From Blastomonas natatoria (GTDB lineage: Bacteria; Pseudomonadota; Alphaproteobacteria; Sphingomonadales; Sphingomonadaceae): 64,000 bases of DNA. How positions within the stretch are numbered: position 1 is the first letter of the stretch; each line of letters starts with the position of its first letter. The stretch lies in contig NZ_QJJM01000016.1 in NCBI RefSeq assembly GCF_003201955.1, forward strand, positions 1 through 64,000, given 5' to 3'. Positions 14,795 to 23,780 of the stretch are shown in pieces. The notes below the pieces were generated by a model. That model was given only the letters and a program-made list of their open reading frames with translations, was not told where the DNA came from and searched no databases. The position numbers were made by a program, and so were the translations under genes.

Positions 14795-15169
14795 GTGGTT
14801 ACTTCCTCGTACACCGTCATACCCTTCACCCGGTTAACCAAATGCAAACTTGCCCCGTATCGGAGGCTTCATGCGCCTGATGCATCATGGGGATAGGATG
14901 CTGCTGACAGTTCGGGCCGTGGCAGAGCCTCCAGGAGCCAAGGCATTGACCTGTCGACGTTTATTTCACCTCCCAAAAGTCTGGCCGTCCTTGCGCGCTG
15001 GATGGCCGCTCGGCCAGCTGTCTCAAACTGGGACATTCGCATGGCGCAAGGCAACTGAACGTGCCCAACCGTAAGCTAGCAAGTGCTAAGCGTGCTTTGG
15101 CGAAGCTGGTTTCCAGCTGTGGTTAACGCTGTGGCAGGGCTCAGAGACTGCCCGGCAGTTCCGGCAGCG
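14795..15169. other. Intergenic region, no supported gene
   Basis: This 375-base stretch upstream of the EAL gene and downstream of the SleB-like gene holds no recognisable gene. A plus-strand frame at 14871-15074 has GGAGG before its ATG, but the 67-residue product has no recognisable feature. The region presumably carries the promoter of the EAL gene. I found no clear terminator. Confidence 0.4.
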
Positions 15170-16279
15170 TCAGGTACCTGGCTGACGGATCCACTGGCCC
15201 GAGTTGCGATATTCGGGACGAACCTGGCTGTTGTCGGGCAGGTTGCTGCCGCGAACGGCACTTTCACCTCCGCGCTGGGCAATGTCGGGCGCATAGGCCG
15301 GAACATGGGATCCGGACGAACCATGTCCGGCCGATGGCGCAGCGCGACCCAGCCGCTGGGCTTCGAGCACGACCGCATTGTCGGCTTCTGCCTTCAGCCT
15401 TGCCGCCTCATAAGCCTTAGCCAGCACCAGCGGGTCGAGGGGATCCACGCCGCCGGCAAGGGTCAATCCGGCACGGGGCTTGGGTCCCGGATAGGGTTCG
15501 CCCCCCAGATAACGGGCGTTGAAGGCGAGGCCGCGCCCTGCGGCGCCTTGCCAGCGATAGAAGCGATGCGCTCCGATCGTCCCGATAAAGTCGAGGCTCG
15601 GTGCCCAATAGGGAGAGACTTCGGTGGTATGATAATGGGTGGCAGTGCCGACTGGGCGGTACACATAGCCGGCAAGGGCGCGCTCGGCGACGCGTCGGGC
15701 GCGCGCCCAATAGGTAGGGCTGGGCGCCCGCGCCATGGCGCCGTCGCAGCTGAAGGTGAACTGGCAGCCGCTGGCGCGTTCCGATCCCTGATAGACCACG
15801 CCGCACACTGTGTTGGGATAGCTTGGGTGCATCACGCGGTTGAGCACGACCTGCGCAACCGCCTGTTGCCCTGCATCGGGCTCCATGGCCGCCTCATAAT
15901 AGATGGCGGCGGTAAGGCATTGCAGCGCGCGGCCCTGATCGATGGGCGATCCGTTGATGACAAGCCCCCGGACCATGCCGGCACCGGCGCCCAGGCCTGC
16001 TGCCCCGCTGTCCAGCACTGCAGCCGTCGGACGTTCCAGCGAGCCGGTATCATCCAGATAATAGAAGGCAGAACCAGGAAAGTTCTGGCCCGGCTGCTCG
16101 AACGCCATGCCGCCCTTGGGCTGATATTGCGGTCGGGCATCGACCTCATCGCCGCGCTGCGCGCGGACGATCTGCGAGGCACCAAGGGACAGAACCAGGG
16201 CAAGCAGAAGCCAGGCGGTCCATTCGCGCAGACCCATCGCGCTCTGGGCGCGGAAGATGGTGGCGAAGCGCAAGGGCAT
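15170..16279 (-). CDS. SleB-type cell wall hydrolase, exported
   Basis: This is an exported hydrolase of the SleB/Hydrolase_2 family, which cleaves peptidoglycan. The catalytic Glu lies in TAAIYYEAAMEPDAGQQAVA. The family signature continues with VVLNRVMHPSYPNTVCGVVY, SGCQFTFSCDG, THYHTTEVSPYW and GAHRFYRW. I choose the ATG at 16279; GTG at 16321 and ATG at 16237 are alternatives. All keep the hydrophobic segment WLLLALVLSLGASQIVRAQ, a signal peptide or anchor. About 90 residues after the catalytic domain are low-complexity and end in an Arg/Pro/Gln-rich tail. In this family, peptidoglycan cleavage has been shown for spore proteins; a vegetative wall-remodelling role is inferred. Confidence 0.9.
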   Translation of the reverse strand: MPLRFATIFRAQSAMGLREWTAWLLLALVLSLGASQIVRAQRGDEVDARPQYQPKGGMAFEQPGQNFPGSAFYYLDDTGSLERPTAAVLDSGAAGLGAGAGMVRGLVINGSPIDQGRALQCLTAAIYYEAAMEPDAGQQAVAQVVLNRVMHPSYPNTVCGVVYQGSERASGCQFTFSCDGAMARAPSPTYWARARRVAERALAGYVYRPVGTATHYHTTEVSPYWAPSLDFIGTIGAHRFYRWQGAAGRGLAFNARYLGGEPYPGPKPRAGLTLAGGVDPLDPLVLAKAYEAARLKAEADNAVVLEAQRLGRAAPSAGHGSSGSHVPAYAPDIAQRGGESAVRGSNLPDNSQVRPEYRNSGQWIRQPGT

Positions 16280-16443
16280 GATGAGCGGAACTATCCTGTC
16301 GGAAAGGCTGGCGATATGCACGCCGTCACACCGCCCAATAGCCGAAATCCCTTACCAAATCAGCGACGAAATCGTGCTGTGTCGCCATGGCACAGGCCCC
16401 GTTACAGGAATTAACATCCGCATATGGAGCAGGATCGAAGGCT

Positions 16444-17439
16444 TCAATATCGCACGAGGTCGAACGAGAGATTCAACGCCTGCGGAATCATGCCAAGCTT
16501 CACCAGGCGCCCCGCCGTGCGCCAGAAGCCGTTCTTGGTGCCGCCTTCGCGAAGATGAGCCTTCATCAGTGCAAGGCCACCGCCGTTCAGTGCATCGGGC
16601 GAATATTTGATGCTGTCGATCACTTCGAGCCGCATCCGCGCCCCTATGCCGGTCGTCCCCAACAGAGCATCGATCTGGTCGAGCGAAGGCAGGGAGCTGG
16701 CGCCATCGAACGGGTCGGGTCGCCCGATGCGCCGCTGCTGCGCGGCATAACGCGCGCAGGCGGCCCCGATAGCCTGGATCAGAATATGCTTTTCGCTGAC
16801 CTGCTCGGGAGATCTGCGATAAAGAAACAGCCGGTCAGGCAGGTTGTGGAGATCGTACTGTTCGCTCACCCGCAGCCAAAGGTCATAATCCTCGCAATGG
16901 CGGAAGGCGGCTCTATAGCCCCCAAGTGCGCGGATGGCATCGCGGCGCATCATCACCGAAGGATGGCATATCGCGCTCGCCACCATCAATCGTTCGCGTA
17001 TGGCAGCGGGTTGTTCCGGATGGAAATCGGAGCAGGGAAAGAACGCGCCGTCTGCGTCCAGTTCATCGGTATTGGTGCCCAGTACCGCGATCTCGGGATG
17101 GGCTTGCAGGAAGGCCAGCTGCACCGCAAAGCGTTCGGGCCGCGAGACATCGTCGCAATCCATCCGCGCCACCAGCGGCGCGCGCGCCTCGTCCAGCATG
17201 CGGTTGAGGCTGGCGATCAGCCCGCGATTTTCCTGATGAATGGCTCGAATCCGGCTGTCTTGGGCCGCGTAGCGATCGATGATCGAACCGGATGCATCGC
17301 GCGAGCCATCGTTGACGATCAGGAATTCGAAGCGACTCTCGGTCTGCCCCAAGATGCTCTGGATCGCCTCCGCGACATAACGCTCGCCATTATAGACGCT
17401 CATCATGACGGAAATCAGAGGGCTATCGGGCGATGGCAT
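16444..17439 (-). CDS. Family 2 glycosyltransferase
   Basis: This is a 331-residue cytoplasmic GT-A glycosyltransferase. The N-terminus is typical of family 2 (PLISVMMSVYNGERYVAEAI, then FEFLIVNDGSRDASG). The nucleotide-sugar binding DxD-like motif is ARMDCDD near residue 105. A C-terminal region of about 120 residues contains CEDYDLWLRVSEQYD, the usual acceptor-side ED motif. There is no transmembrane segment. It would add a sugar to a surface polysaccharide or lipid carrier. Neither neighbour is a polysaccharide gene, so donor and acceptor are unknown. It is read in the same direction as SleB and MATE but with gaps over 70 bases. Confidence 0.92.
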   Translation of the reverse strand: MPSPDSPLISVMMSVYNGERYVAEAIQSILGQTESRFEFLIVNDGSRDASGSIIDRYAAQDSRIRAIHQENRGLIASLNRMLDEARAPLVARMDCDDVSRPERFAVQLAFLQAHPEIAVLGTNTDELDADGAFFPCSDFHPEQPAAIRERLMVASAICHPSVMMRRDAIRALGGYRAAFRHCEDYDLWLRVSEQYDLHNLPDRLFLYRRSPEQVSEKHILIQAIGAACARYAAQQRRIGRPDPFDGASSLPSLDQIDALLGTTGIGARMRLEVIDSIKYSPDALNGGGLALMKAHLREGGTKNGFWRTAGRLVKLGMIPQALNLSFDLVRY

Positions 17440-17516
17440 AGTGGTTCAGACGCCGTTTTATTGGGACACCGATCTTGTAAATAGACGTTTCACAGGGCTC
17501 CGCCAAACTGGTTAAC

Positions 17517-18974
17517 CTATATTTTTCGGAGCTGGTTCACCCTGTAGCGTGTCAACCAATAGGCCCCTATGCCGAACAGCACGCCACCGACCGCCTGACC
17601 CACAAGGACACCCGGCGCGCCGGCCATGCTGCTTCCGATCATTGCCAGCGGCAGAACGCCCAGCGTGTTGCGGCCCCAGTTTGTCCAGCTTGACCAGGAT
17701 GCCCGGTCGAGATTGTTGAAACTGGCATTGGCGATGAACAGCAAGCCGTTGAAGAAGAACAGCGGCACAACGATCCAGGCGAAGGCGTGGATCAGGTCCA
17801 TGCCTGCCTGTGGCAGGTCGAAGATCCAGCCGATCGTGTCGACCCCAAGAATCAGGGCTGGCCAGATGAGCAGCGTGAAGCCCGCAGCGAAAAGGACAGC
17901 GCGATCGATCGTGCCGCGAACCCTTTCCAGCTGGCCCGCGCCGTAATTCTGTCCAATGATCGGACCGATCGATCCCGAGAGCGAAAAGAGCAGGCAGAAG
18001 GCCAGCGGAACAATTCGCCCGATCACGGCATAGCTCGCCACGGCCGCCTCGCCATAGACCGCGATGAGGCGGAAGGCGATGATGCCGCCAACCGGGGTTG
18101 CCAGGTTGGTCAGCACGGCAGGGACCATGATCTTGCGAATATCGACAAGATTGGCAGCAAAGCTCTGTCGTGAGGGCATCGCGAAGCCGCCATAATGCTG
18201 CAGGATGGGAATGATCCCGCTGGCCGCCATCATGATGATCGCGATGACCGTGGCCCAGGCAGCACCGACAAAACCCCATCCCAGGCCGAACATAAGGATC
18301 GGGTCGAACACCGCATTGCCGATGGCCATGGCAAGCGTGGTATTCATGGCGCGGCGTGCATCGCCATAAGCGCGCAGGAATCCGGAACAGACCATGCCGG
18401 TCACGGTGACCGGCCCAAAGGGCGCGACGATGCGGATATAGCTGACCGCTGCATCTCTGGCCGTTCCGCTGCCCCCCATGAGTTCGACCCATTGCGGTGC
18501 AAACACCCAGAATATCAGAGCGATAACGCTGGACAACGCAATGCCGATCAGCAGCACCTCACCAAGCAGCGCGCGCGTGCTCTCGCTGCGGCCCATGCCG
18601 ATCCGGCGCGCGGCAAGCGCGCTGATAGTGATCATCAGTCCGATGTTGAGCGAGGAGTTCAGGAAGAGCAGGGTGCTGGCAAAGCCTATCCCGGCGGTAA
18701 GTGCCGGATCGCCCAGCTGCGAGATGAAGAACAGGTCGACGAAGTCGACAATGAAAAGCGCCAGCAGGCCAACGCTGGAGGTCAGCGTCATCACCGCGAC
18801 ATGGCGCATCAGGCTGCCGGTCAGGAACTTGCCATTGCCCGGGCGGACCGGTGGCGCAGCGGAAGCACGAAGCCCTGACTCTTCCGAGCCGGCGTCGGTG
18901 GGCGTCATTTCGACGGCGGCAGTGGTGGGTTCAGTAATGGCGGAGTGTCCGTTGTTCCGGGCAACAAACAGCAT
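17517..18974 (-). CDS. MATE family multidrug/Na+ efflux transporter
   Basis: This 485-residue protein has about 12 hydrophobic segments in two related halves, typical of MATE antiporters that export cationic drugs or metabolites in exchange for Na+ or H+. Visible segments include VAVMTLTSSVGLLALFIVDF, FVDLFFISQLGDPALTAG, LGEVLLIGIALSSVIALI, GFLRAYGDARRAM and ALFAAGFTLLIWPALILG. The motif FISQLGDPALTAGIGFAST in the first half matches the MATE signature region. The first 55 residues are hydrophilic and low-complexity, longer than usual, so a start at 18908 is an alternative. A terminator at 19013-19043 isolates it from the DUF885 gene upstream. The substrate is unknown. Confidence 0.9.
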   Translation of the reverse strand: MLFVARNNGHSAITEPTTAAVEMTPTDAGSEESGLRASAAPPVRPGNGKFLTGSLMRHVAVMTLTSSVGLLALFIVDFVDLFFISQLGDPALTAGIGFASTLLFLNSSLNIGLMITISALAARRIGMGRSESTRALLGEVLLIGIALSSVIALIFWVFAPQWVELMGGSGTARDAAVSYIRIVAPFGPVTVTGMVCSGFLRAYGDARRAMNTTLAMAIGNAVFDPILMFGLGWGFVGAAWATVIAIIMMAASGIIPILQHYGGFAMPSRQSFAANLVDIRKIMVPAVLTNLATPVGGIIAFRLIAVYGEAAVASYAVIGRIVPLAFCLLFSLSGSIGPIIGQNYGAGQLERVRGTIDRAVLFAAGFTLLIWPALILGVDTIGWIFDLPQAGMDLIHAFAWIVVPLFFFNGLLFIANASFNNLDRASWSSWTNWGRNTLGVLPLAMIGSSMAGAPGVLVGQAVGGVLFGIGAYWLTRYRVNQLRKI

Positions 18975-19012
18975 CGCCCGATACCGTGCATATAGGGCAT
19001 CGCCGCGCCAGC

Positions 19013-19043
19013 AAAAGCGGGTTTCTTATCGAAACCCGCTTTT
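19013..19043 (-). terminator. Terminator after the DUF885 gene
   Basis: A perfect 12-base stem (AAAAGCGGGTTT with AAACCCGCTTTT) with a 7-base loop lies 13 bases after the DUF885 stop. On the minus strand the stem ends in TTTT, which serves as the U tract. Confidence 0.8.
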
Positions 19044-19055
19044 GAGAAAGCAGGC

Positions 19056-20900
19056 CTAGCCCCGGCTGCGCTGGATCCAGTCATCCACTCGCCGTTCGAG
19101 GATCGACAGCGGCTGGGAACCGGATGCGATCAGCAGGTCGTGAAAGCCCTTGATGTCGAATTTCGCACCCAGCGCCTTTTCGGCTTTCTGACGAAGCTCC
19201 ACGATCTTGAGCATGCCCATCTTGTAGCCGGTCGCCTGACCGGGCAGAGTGATGTAGCGGCGGATTTCCGAGCGCGAACGTTCTATCGGCTGGCGTCCGG
19301 TGGTGTTCATGTATTCGACTGCCTGATCCTCGGTCCAGCCCTTGGCGTGCAGCCCGGTATCGACAACCAGGCGTGCGGCCCGGAACAGCTCGGCGTCGAG
19401 GCGCATGAAATCGGCGGCGATGTCGGGAAATGCATTCATCTCCTTGCACAGCGATTCCGCATAGAGCGCCCAGCCTTCGCCAAAGGCGACATAGCCCGTC
19501 ACTGCGCGGAATTTCGGGCCGCTCTTCTGGCGGACCTGAATGTCGCCCTGCATGTTATGGCCGGGCACGGCCTCATGACACATCAACGTGTATTTGGCAG
19601 CCGGGTCGGGCACGGTGCCGACAAGATGCACATAGGTGCGGGCAGGGCGCTTGCCGTCGGGGCTGGGTGCCGAAGCATGCGCTGCGCCGCCTGCAACCTC
19701 CGAGAACGCGGGTTCGCGGACCACCTCGATGCCATAGGCGGGCAGCGTGTTGAAATAGGGGTCCAGCAGGCTGCGCGTGTGCTTCACGAAGGCATTGGCG
19801 CTATCGAGATACTCCTTGCGCGCGGCATCATCGAACGGCCTGGGCGGATAGAGCCGGGCACGCTCAGCATAATAGGCGCTGCGATCCTGGAACCCGGCCT
19901 GGCGTGCCAGTGCATCCTGCTCCGCCTCGATCCGCGCCACCTCTGAAAGGCCGATCTGGTGAATCTGCTCGGCCGTGTAATCGGTCGTGGTGTTGAGCTT
20001 CAGCTCATTGGCGTAATAGGTGGTTCCCTCCGGCAAAGTCAGCGCGCCGACCTTGCCGCTGGGAGCGTTGGGCAGGCTCGTCCGAGCCCAAGCGATGATC
20101 CGATCATAGGCAGGCTTGAGAGCGACGATCGCCTCGTGCGCCTCGGCCAGATACCCGTCCGCATCTGCGCGCGCCAGCTTGCCCGACGATACCAGCGCCT
20201 CGGTCTTCGCCTTGACATCCGCCCACAGGGCCGCATCCGGACCATCGCTGAACGGCGCACCGCTGGTCAGCTTCTCGCTGCCGCTGATGATCGTCTCGAC
20301 CTGGAATTTCGGCGCGCGGATGCCAGCGGCCTCGCTGGCCTTCGTACGCTCGATCGCGACGACGAGCACCGCGGGCATGCCCCTCAATCGTGCGATATAG
20401 TTCTTGAGATCCGTTTCGTCCGCGACAGTATGCGTGTTGATCAGAAAATCGGGAAGCTGGCTGTGCGCGGAATAGAGCCGCGAATAGAAGGGCGGGCGAT
20501 AGATCCGGTTGGCATGCTGCATGGCGGCACGCTCGGCTTCCAGTTCCCAGATGTCGTAATTGACCTGCGCTTCGGGCGACAGCTTCGCACGATCGAACTT
20601 CACCTTCATCCGGGCGACGCTGTCCTGACGCCATTTGACCTGCGCCGCAGCGGCCGCTTCACTGGGATCGTTCCACTTGTCGCCGCCATCCTTGCGGCCC
20701 AGCCGCGTGGCAAGCTGGGGCTGCGTCTTCACCCATGCCTCGAACTCGGCATCGAGAAACGCGGTCAGGGCAGCATCCTCGCTGGCCGGGGTCTGCTGCG
20801 CCGCTGCACTTTCGACGACAAGCGGAAAGGCGGGCATGGCCAATGCGAGGGCAAAGGCACAGACGACGTTGCGAGCGATCGGGCGAAATACTGGCTTCAT
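19056..20900 (-). CDS. Exported DUF885 family putative metallopeptidase
   Basis: This is a 614-residue DUF885 protein. The start at 20900 has AAGGGGA 7 bases upstream and gives a signal peptide (AFALALAMPAFPLVVESAAAQ). The central region carries the zinc-type motif CHEAVPGHNMQ with a following GEGWALYAESL, the arrangement of HExxH-like peptidases with a downstream Glu. The segment PEGTTYYANELKLNTTTDYTAEQIHQIG is a family hallmark. The C-terminus (AKGWTEDQAVEYM, PGQATGYKMGMLKI) is also characteristic. The protein is therefore a likely periplasmic metallopeptidase or carboxypeptidase of peptides; substrate specificity is unproven. It is the third exported peptidase in the first 21 kb. Confidence 0.9.
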   Translation of the reverse strand: MKPVFRPIARNVVCAFALALAMPAFPLVVESAAAQQTPASEDAALTAFLDAEFEAWVKTQPQLATRLGRKDGGDKWNDPSEAAAAAQVKWRQDSVARMKVKFDRAKLSPEAQVNYDIWELEAERAAMQHANRIYRPPFYSRLYSAHSQLPDFLINTHTVADETDLKNYIARLRGMPAVLVVAIERTKASEAAGIRAPKFQVETIISGSEKLTSGAPFSDGPDAALWADVKAKTEALVSSGKLARADADGYLAEAHEAIVALKPAYDRIIAWARTSLPNAPSGKVGALTLPEGTTYYANELKLNTTTDYTAEQIHQIGLSEVARIEAEQDALARQAGFQDRSAYYAERARLYPPRPFDDAARKEYLDSANAFVKHTRSLLDPYFNTLPAYGIEVVREPAFSEVAGGAAHASAPSPDGKRPARTYVHLVGTVPDPAAKYTLMCHEAVPGHNMQGDIQVRQKSGPKFRAVTGYVAFGEGWALYAESLCKEMNAFPDIAADFMRLDAELFRAARLVVDTGLHAKGWTEDQAVEYMNTTGRQPIERSRSEIRRYITLPGQATGYKMGMLKIVELRQKAEKALGAKFDIKGFHDLLIASGSQPLSILERRVDDWIQRSRG

Positions 20901-21054
20901 GGTGATTCCCCTTGGTTTGGCGGCGACCATAAGTAGATGATCGCAAAGGGGGAAGCCCCGGTTCGACGAACGGTATACGAATCCGCATCAACCCGTCACG
21001 CCCTTATCGGGCCTGATGCAGGCCTGGCCCCAAACCGGCGCGCAATCCATGAAA

Positions 21055-21130
21055 TGGTGAGCCCTGCTGGGTTCGAACCAGCGACCTACTGATTAAAAGT
21101 CAGTTGCTCTACCGACTGAGCTAAGGGCCC
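21055..21130 (-). tRNA. tRNA-Lys (TTT anticodon), CCA encoded
   Basis: The minus strand folds as a 76-base tRNA. The acceptor stem is GGGCCCT with AGGGCTC (one G-U pair). The D arm is GCTC...GAGC. The anticodon arm is CTGACTTTTAATCAG with anticodon TTT. The T arm is GCTGGTTCGAACCCAGC, and CCA is encoded. No other tRNA is adjacent. Confidence 0.97.
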
Positions 21131-21214
21131 CCTTGGGGTGGCGGTGCAGCGACGCCATCGGTGGCCGGGCGGACCCGGGTGCGGGCATCCCCCTAGTCGG
21201 GCCGGCCCATCGGG

Positions 21215-21709
21215 TCAACCCCGTGCGGCGCGATGGCATAGTTGCGCGATGCTGAGGCCGGTCAGCGGGTCGCGCCAGCCCGGCGCGATGGCTGCCGCCG
21301 GGCGCAGCACGAAGTTGCGGGTGCGATAGGCAGGGTGCGGCACGATCAGCGGTGGGCACGGGGAATGCCAAGTGCCGCCCGACCACAGGATGATGTCGAG
21401 ATCGAGCGTGCGCGCCGACCAGCGCTGGCCGCGCCGCCTGCCGAAACGCGCCTCGATCCGCTTGAGCAGCGCGAGCAGCGCATCGGGCAGCAACGGCGTG
21501 GCAATCACCGCTGCTCCGTTGGCATAGCGGCGCAGCGAGGGGCCGATCGGCGCAGTCTCTATCACGGGCCCGACGGCCAGGACATCGACCCCTTCGCTCG
21601 CCAGCGCCAGCAACGCGGCATCGAGCACCTTGCGCGGAGTTCCGATGCGGTGATGCCGCCGGTTCGATCCCAGCGCGATCAGATAATGCTGCAGGCTTGC
21701 CTCTGTCAT
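21215..21709 (-). CDS. folK: Hydroxymethyldihydropterin pyrophosphokinase FolK
   Basis: FolK transfers pyrophosphate from ATP to 6-hydroxymethyl-7,8-dihydropterin in folate synthesis. The 164-residue protein contains LIALGSNR at the start, VLAVGPVIETAPIG in the pterin loop, and the hallmark RWSARTLDLDIILW, in which the Asp pair binds magnesium, followed by LIVPHPAYRTRNFVLRPAAAIAPGW. The usual FolK length is 155-170. The ATG at 21709 has AGGCGG upstream and is preferred to the GTG six bases earlier. It is divergent from the UDG gene with only 22 bases between starts, so the promoters must overlap. No other folate gene adjoins. Confidence 0.95.
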   Translation of the reverse strand: MTEASLQHYLIALGSNRRHHRIGTPRKVLDAALLALASEGVDVLAVGPVIETAPIGPSLRRYANGAAVIATPLLPDALLALLKRIEARFGRRRGQRWSARTLDLDIILWSGGTWHSPCPPLIVPHPAYRTRNFVLRPAAAIAPGWRDPLTGLSIAQLCHRAARG

Positions 21710-21731
21710 GCCCACCGCCTAGCCCGTGCGG

Positions 21732-22403
21732 ATGATGGAGCAAAGCCCGATTGCCGAAACCGAACCGCCGATCGACTGCCCGCTTTGTCCGCGCCTTGTG
21801 GCATTGCGCCGCGAATACCAGGCAAAATATCCCGATTGGTGGAATGCGCCGGTGCCCGCCTTCGGCGATGCCAACGCCTGGCTGGGCATTGTCGGCCTCG
21901 CCCCGGGCATGCACGGAGCGAACAGGACCGGACGGCCGTTCACCGGCGACTATGCGGGCGATCTGCTGTTCGCGACCTTTGCAAAGTTCGGGCTGTCGCG
22001 CGGCACCTATCAGGCGCGGATCGATGACGGGCTGGTACTGGACGGCGTGATCATCATCAATTCGGTCAAATGCCTTCCGCCGCAGAACAAGCCGACGCCG
22101 CAAGAGATCAACACCTGCCGCCATTTCCTGTCAGCCCAGCTCGACGCGCTGCCGCAGCTTCGGGTGTTCGTCGCGCTCGGCCGCATCGCGCATGACAGCT
22201 TCCTCAGGCATCTCGGGCTGCGCGCGGCGCGCTATCCGTTCGGGCACAACGCCATGCACGAACTGGGCGATGGCCGGGTTCTGATCGACAGCTATCATTG
22301 CAGCCGGTACAACACCAATACCGGGCGGCTGACGGAAGCCATGTTCGAGGCGGTGTTCGTGCGCGCGTTGGCCGAACGCGACCGGATCAATCGGGAGGCG
22401 TGA
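21732..22403 (+). CDS. Family 5 uracil-DNA glycosylase (UDGb-like)
   Basis: The product removes uracil and related deaminated bases from DNA. The N-terminus has an Fe-S type cysteine cluster (CPLCPRLVALRREY). Motif A is GLAPGMHGANRTGRPFTGDYAG and motif B is SYHCSRYNTNTGRLT, the family 5 arrangement in which the usual Asp/Asn of other UDG families is absent. Other cysteines lie at NSVKCLPP and NTCRHF. The length of 223 residues fits. ATG codons at 21732 and 21735 are nearly equivalent. The 3' end overlaps the convergent 2Fe-2S gene by 17 bases. Confidence 0.93.
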   Translation: MMEQSPIAETEPPIDCPLCPRLVALRREYQAKYPDWWNAPVPAFGDANAWLGIVGLAPGMHGANRTGRPFTGDYAGDLLFATFAKFGLSRGTYQARIDDGLVLDGVIIINSVKCLPPQNKPTPQEINTCRHFLSAQLDALPQLRVFVALGRIAHDSFLRHLGLRAARYPFGHNAMHELGDGRVLIDSYHCSRYNTNTGRLTEAMFEAVFVRALAERDRINREA

Positions 22404-22926
22404 GCGCCGGTACGTCCTTTGCCGCGTCTTCGGGCGAGATGCCCGGCGGCGGGGCGGCGGCGATCGTTTCCTGCCGACGCATCACCCGTCCGGCGCGCTT
22501 GATCGCGGCACGGACGCGCGGATAGGTGCCGCAGCGGCACAGGTTGCGGATAGCGGCATCGATCTCGGCATCGCTCGGGTCGCTGTTCTTGCGCAGCAGC
22601 ACACTCGCCGCGATGATCATGCCCGGGGTGCAGAAGCCGCATTGCACTGCCTGTTCGGCAACGAAAGCCTGTTGCACCGGATGGCTTCGGTCGCGGCTCA
22701 GTGCCTCGATCGTCGTCACATAACGACCCTCGACCTCGGCGATGCTCACCAGGCACGAGCGGATCGCCTCGCCATCGACCACCACCATGCATGCGCCGCA
22801 ATCGCCATTGCCGCAGCCATATTTCGTGCCGGTGAGGTTCGAGGCATCCCGCAGTGCCCAGAGCAGGGGGGTCTGCGGGTCCAGGCGATACTGTACCGGG
22901 CGGTCGTTGACGGTGAACTTGGTCAT
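22387..22926 (-). CDS. Orphan 2Fe-2S subunit of a molybdenum hydroxylase
   Basis: This 179-residue protein is the small electron-transfer subunit of xanthine oxidase-family dehydrogenases (isoquinoline 1-oxidoreductase alpha or aldehyde dehydrogenase small subunit type). Two clusters are complete: the plant-type ferredoxin motif KYGCGNGDCGACMVVVDG with the fourth Cys in RSCLVSI, and the second cluster VQCGFCTPGMI with RNLCRCGTY. The final 25 residues are Pro/Ala-rich and dispensable-looking. In most genomes the molybdopterin large subunit follows directly, but here the next gene is the aldolase on one side and UDG on the other. The partner must be encoded elsewhere or be missing. Confidence 0.93.
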   Translation of the reverse strand: MTKFTVNDRPVQYRLDPQTPLLWALRDASNLTGTKYGCGNGDCGACMVVVDGEAIRSCLVSIAEVEGRYVTTIEALSRDRSHPVQQAFVAEQAVQCGFCTPGMIIAASVLLRKNSDPSDAEIDAAIRNLCRCGTYPRVRAAIKRAGRVMRRQETIAAAPPPGISPEDAAKDVPALTPPD

Positions 22927-22988
22927 GGGCTCAGCGCCTATCCGAGCTGCGAGCGCAAGTCACCATGCACGGACCGCCCGCATGCCAA

Positions 22989-23750
22989 TCAGTCGCGCCA
23001 GCTCGGGTCGATCTTGTCGACCTTACGCACCATCGCGGCAAAATCGGGCACGCCCGCGCCCATCGGCAGCTGCACCTGGCTGAGATCGCGCTGGTGTACC
23101 GCAATCACCTCGTCGGGCACGATGATCGGCTTGCCCATCGACATGGTGGCGAGCTGGATCTCGCATGCGCGCTGCAGCGACCAATAGGTGATGAACGCCT
23201 CGGGCAGGGTGCGGCCCATGACCACGGGGCCATGGTTCCTGAGCATCAGCACGCGCTTGCCGCGCACCGCCTCGACCAGCCGCTCGCCTTCTTCGGCGCG
23301 CACGGTGACGCCTTCGAAATCGTGATAGGCGATGTTGCCGATGAAGTTGCAGGCGTAGAAATTGGTCGGCTGCAGGCCGCCTTCGGTCGAGCAGACCGCC
23401 ATGGTCGCGGTGGTGTGCGTGTGGATGATGCAGTGCATGTCCGGCAGTTCCTTGTGGAACACGCTATGCTGGGTAAAGCCGGCCTTGTTCACCGGATAGG
23501 GCGATCCGTCGAGCTTTTCGCCATCGGAGTTGATCTTGACCAGATTGGAGGCGCAGACCTCGCTGAAATGCAGGCCATAGGGGTTGATGAGGAAGGCGTC
23601 TTCCTCGCCCGGCACCTTGAGCGTGATGTGGTTGTAGATCATTTCCGACCAGCCCATCATGTCGAACACGCGGTAGCAGGAGGCGAGCAGCTTGCGTGCT
23701 TCATGCTCTTCGGTGCTCATCTGGCTGGTTGGTTTCAATGCGGTGGCCAT
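22989..23750 (-). CDS. Class II aldolase/adducin family protein
   Basis: This 253-residue protein belongs to the class II aldolase (fuculose-1-phosphate aldolase/adducin) family. The zinc site is visible as HTHTTAT with a later His in LMLRNHGPVVMG, and an acidic catalytic region is present. The core begins with GWSEMIYNHITLKVPGEED. Members cleave or epimerise sugar phosphates, decarboxylate, or act in methionine salvage; none of these can be chosen here. The ATG at 23750 has GGAGAGC 8 bases upstream. It is divergent from the SRAP gene with 30 bases between starts and 62 bases upstream of the 2Fe-2S gene, with which it may be cotranscribed. Confidence 0.9.
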   Translation of the reverse strand: MATALKPTSQMSTEEHEARKLLASCYRVFDMMGWSEMIYNHITLKVPGEEDAFLINPYGLHFSEVCASNLVKINSDGEKLDGSPYPVNKAGFTQHSVFHKELPDMHCIIHTHTTATMAVCSTEGGLQPTNFYACNFIGNIAYHDFEGVTVRAEEGERLVEAVRGKRVLMLRNHGPVVMGRTLPEAFITYWSLQRACEIQLATMSMGKPIIVPDEVIAVHQRDLSQVQLPMGAGVPDFAAMVRKVDKIDPSWRD

Positions 23751-23780
23751 CACGCTCTCCTGTCCCTATCATTGGTGGCT

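Noticed and set aside
14871-15074. A 67-codon frame with GGAGG upstream
   Set aside because: The product has no recognisable feature and an antisense frame of similar length exists. It is kept only as a note in the intergenic entry.
22965-23780. Upstream extension of the SRAP frame
   Set aside because: It is antisense to the class II aldolase, and the catalytic Cys must be residue 2, which fixes the start at 23781.
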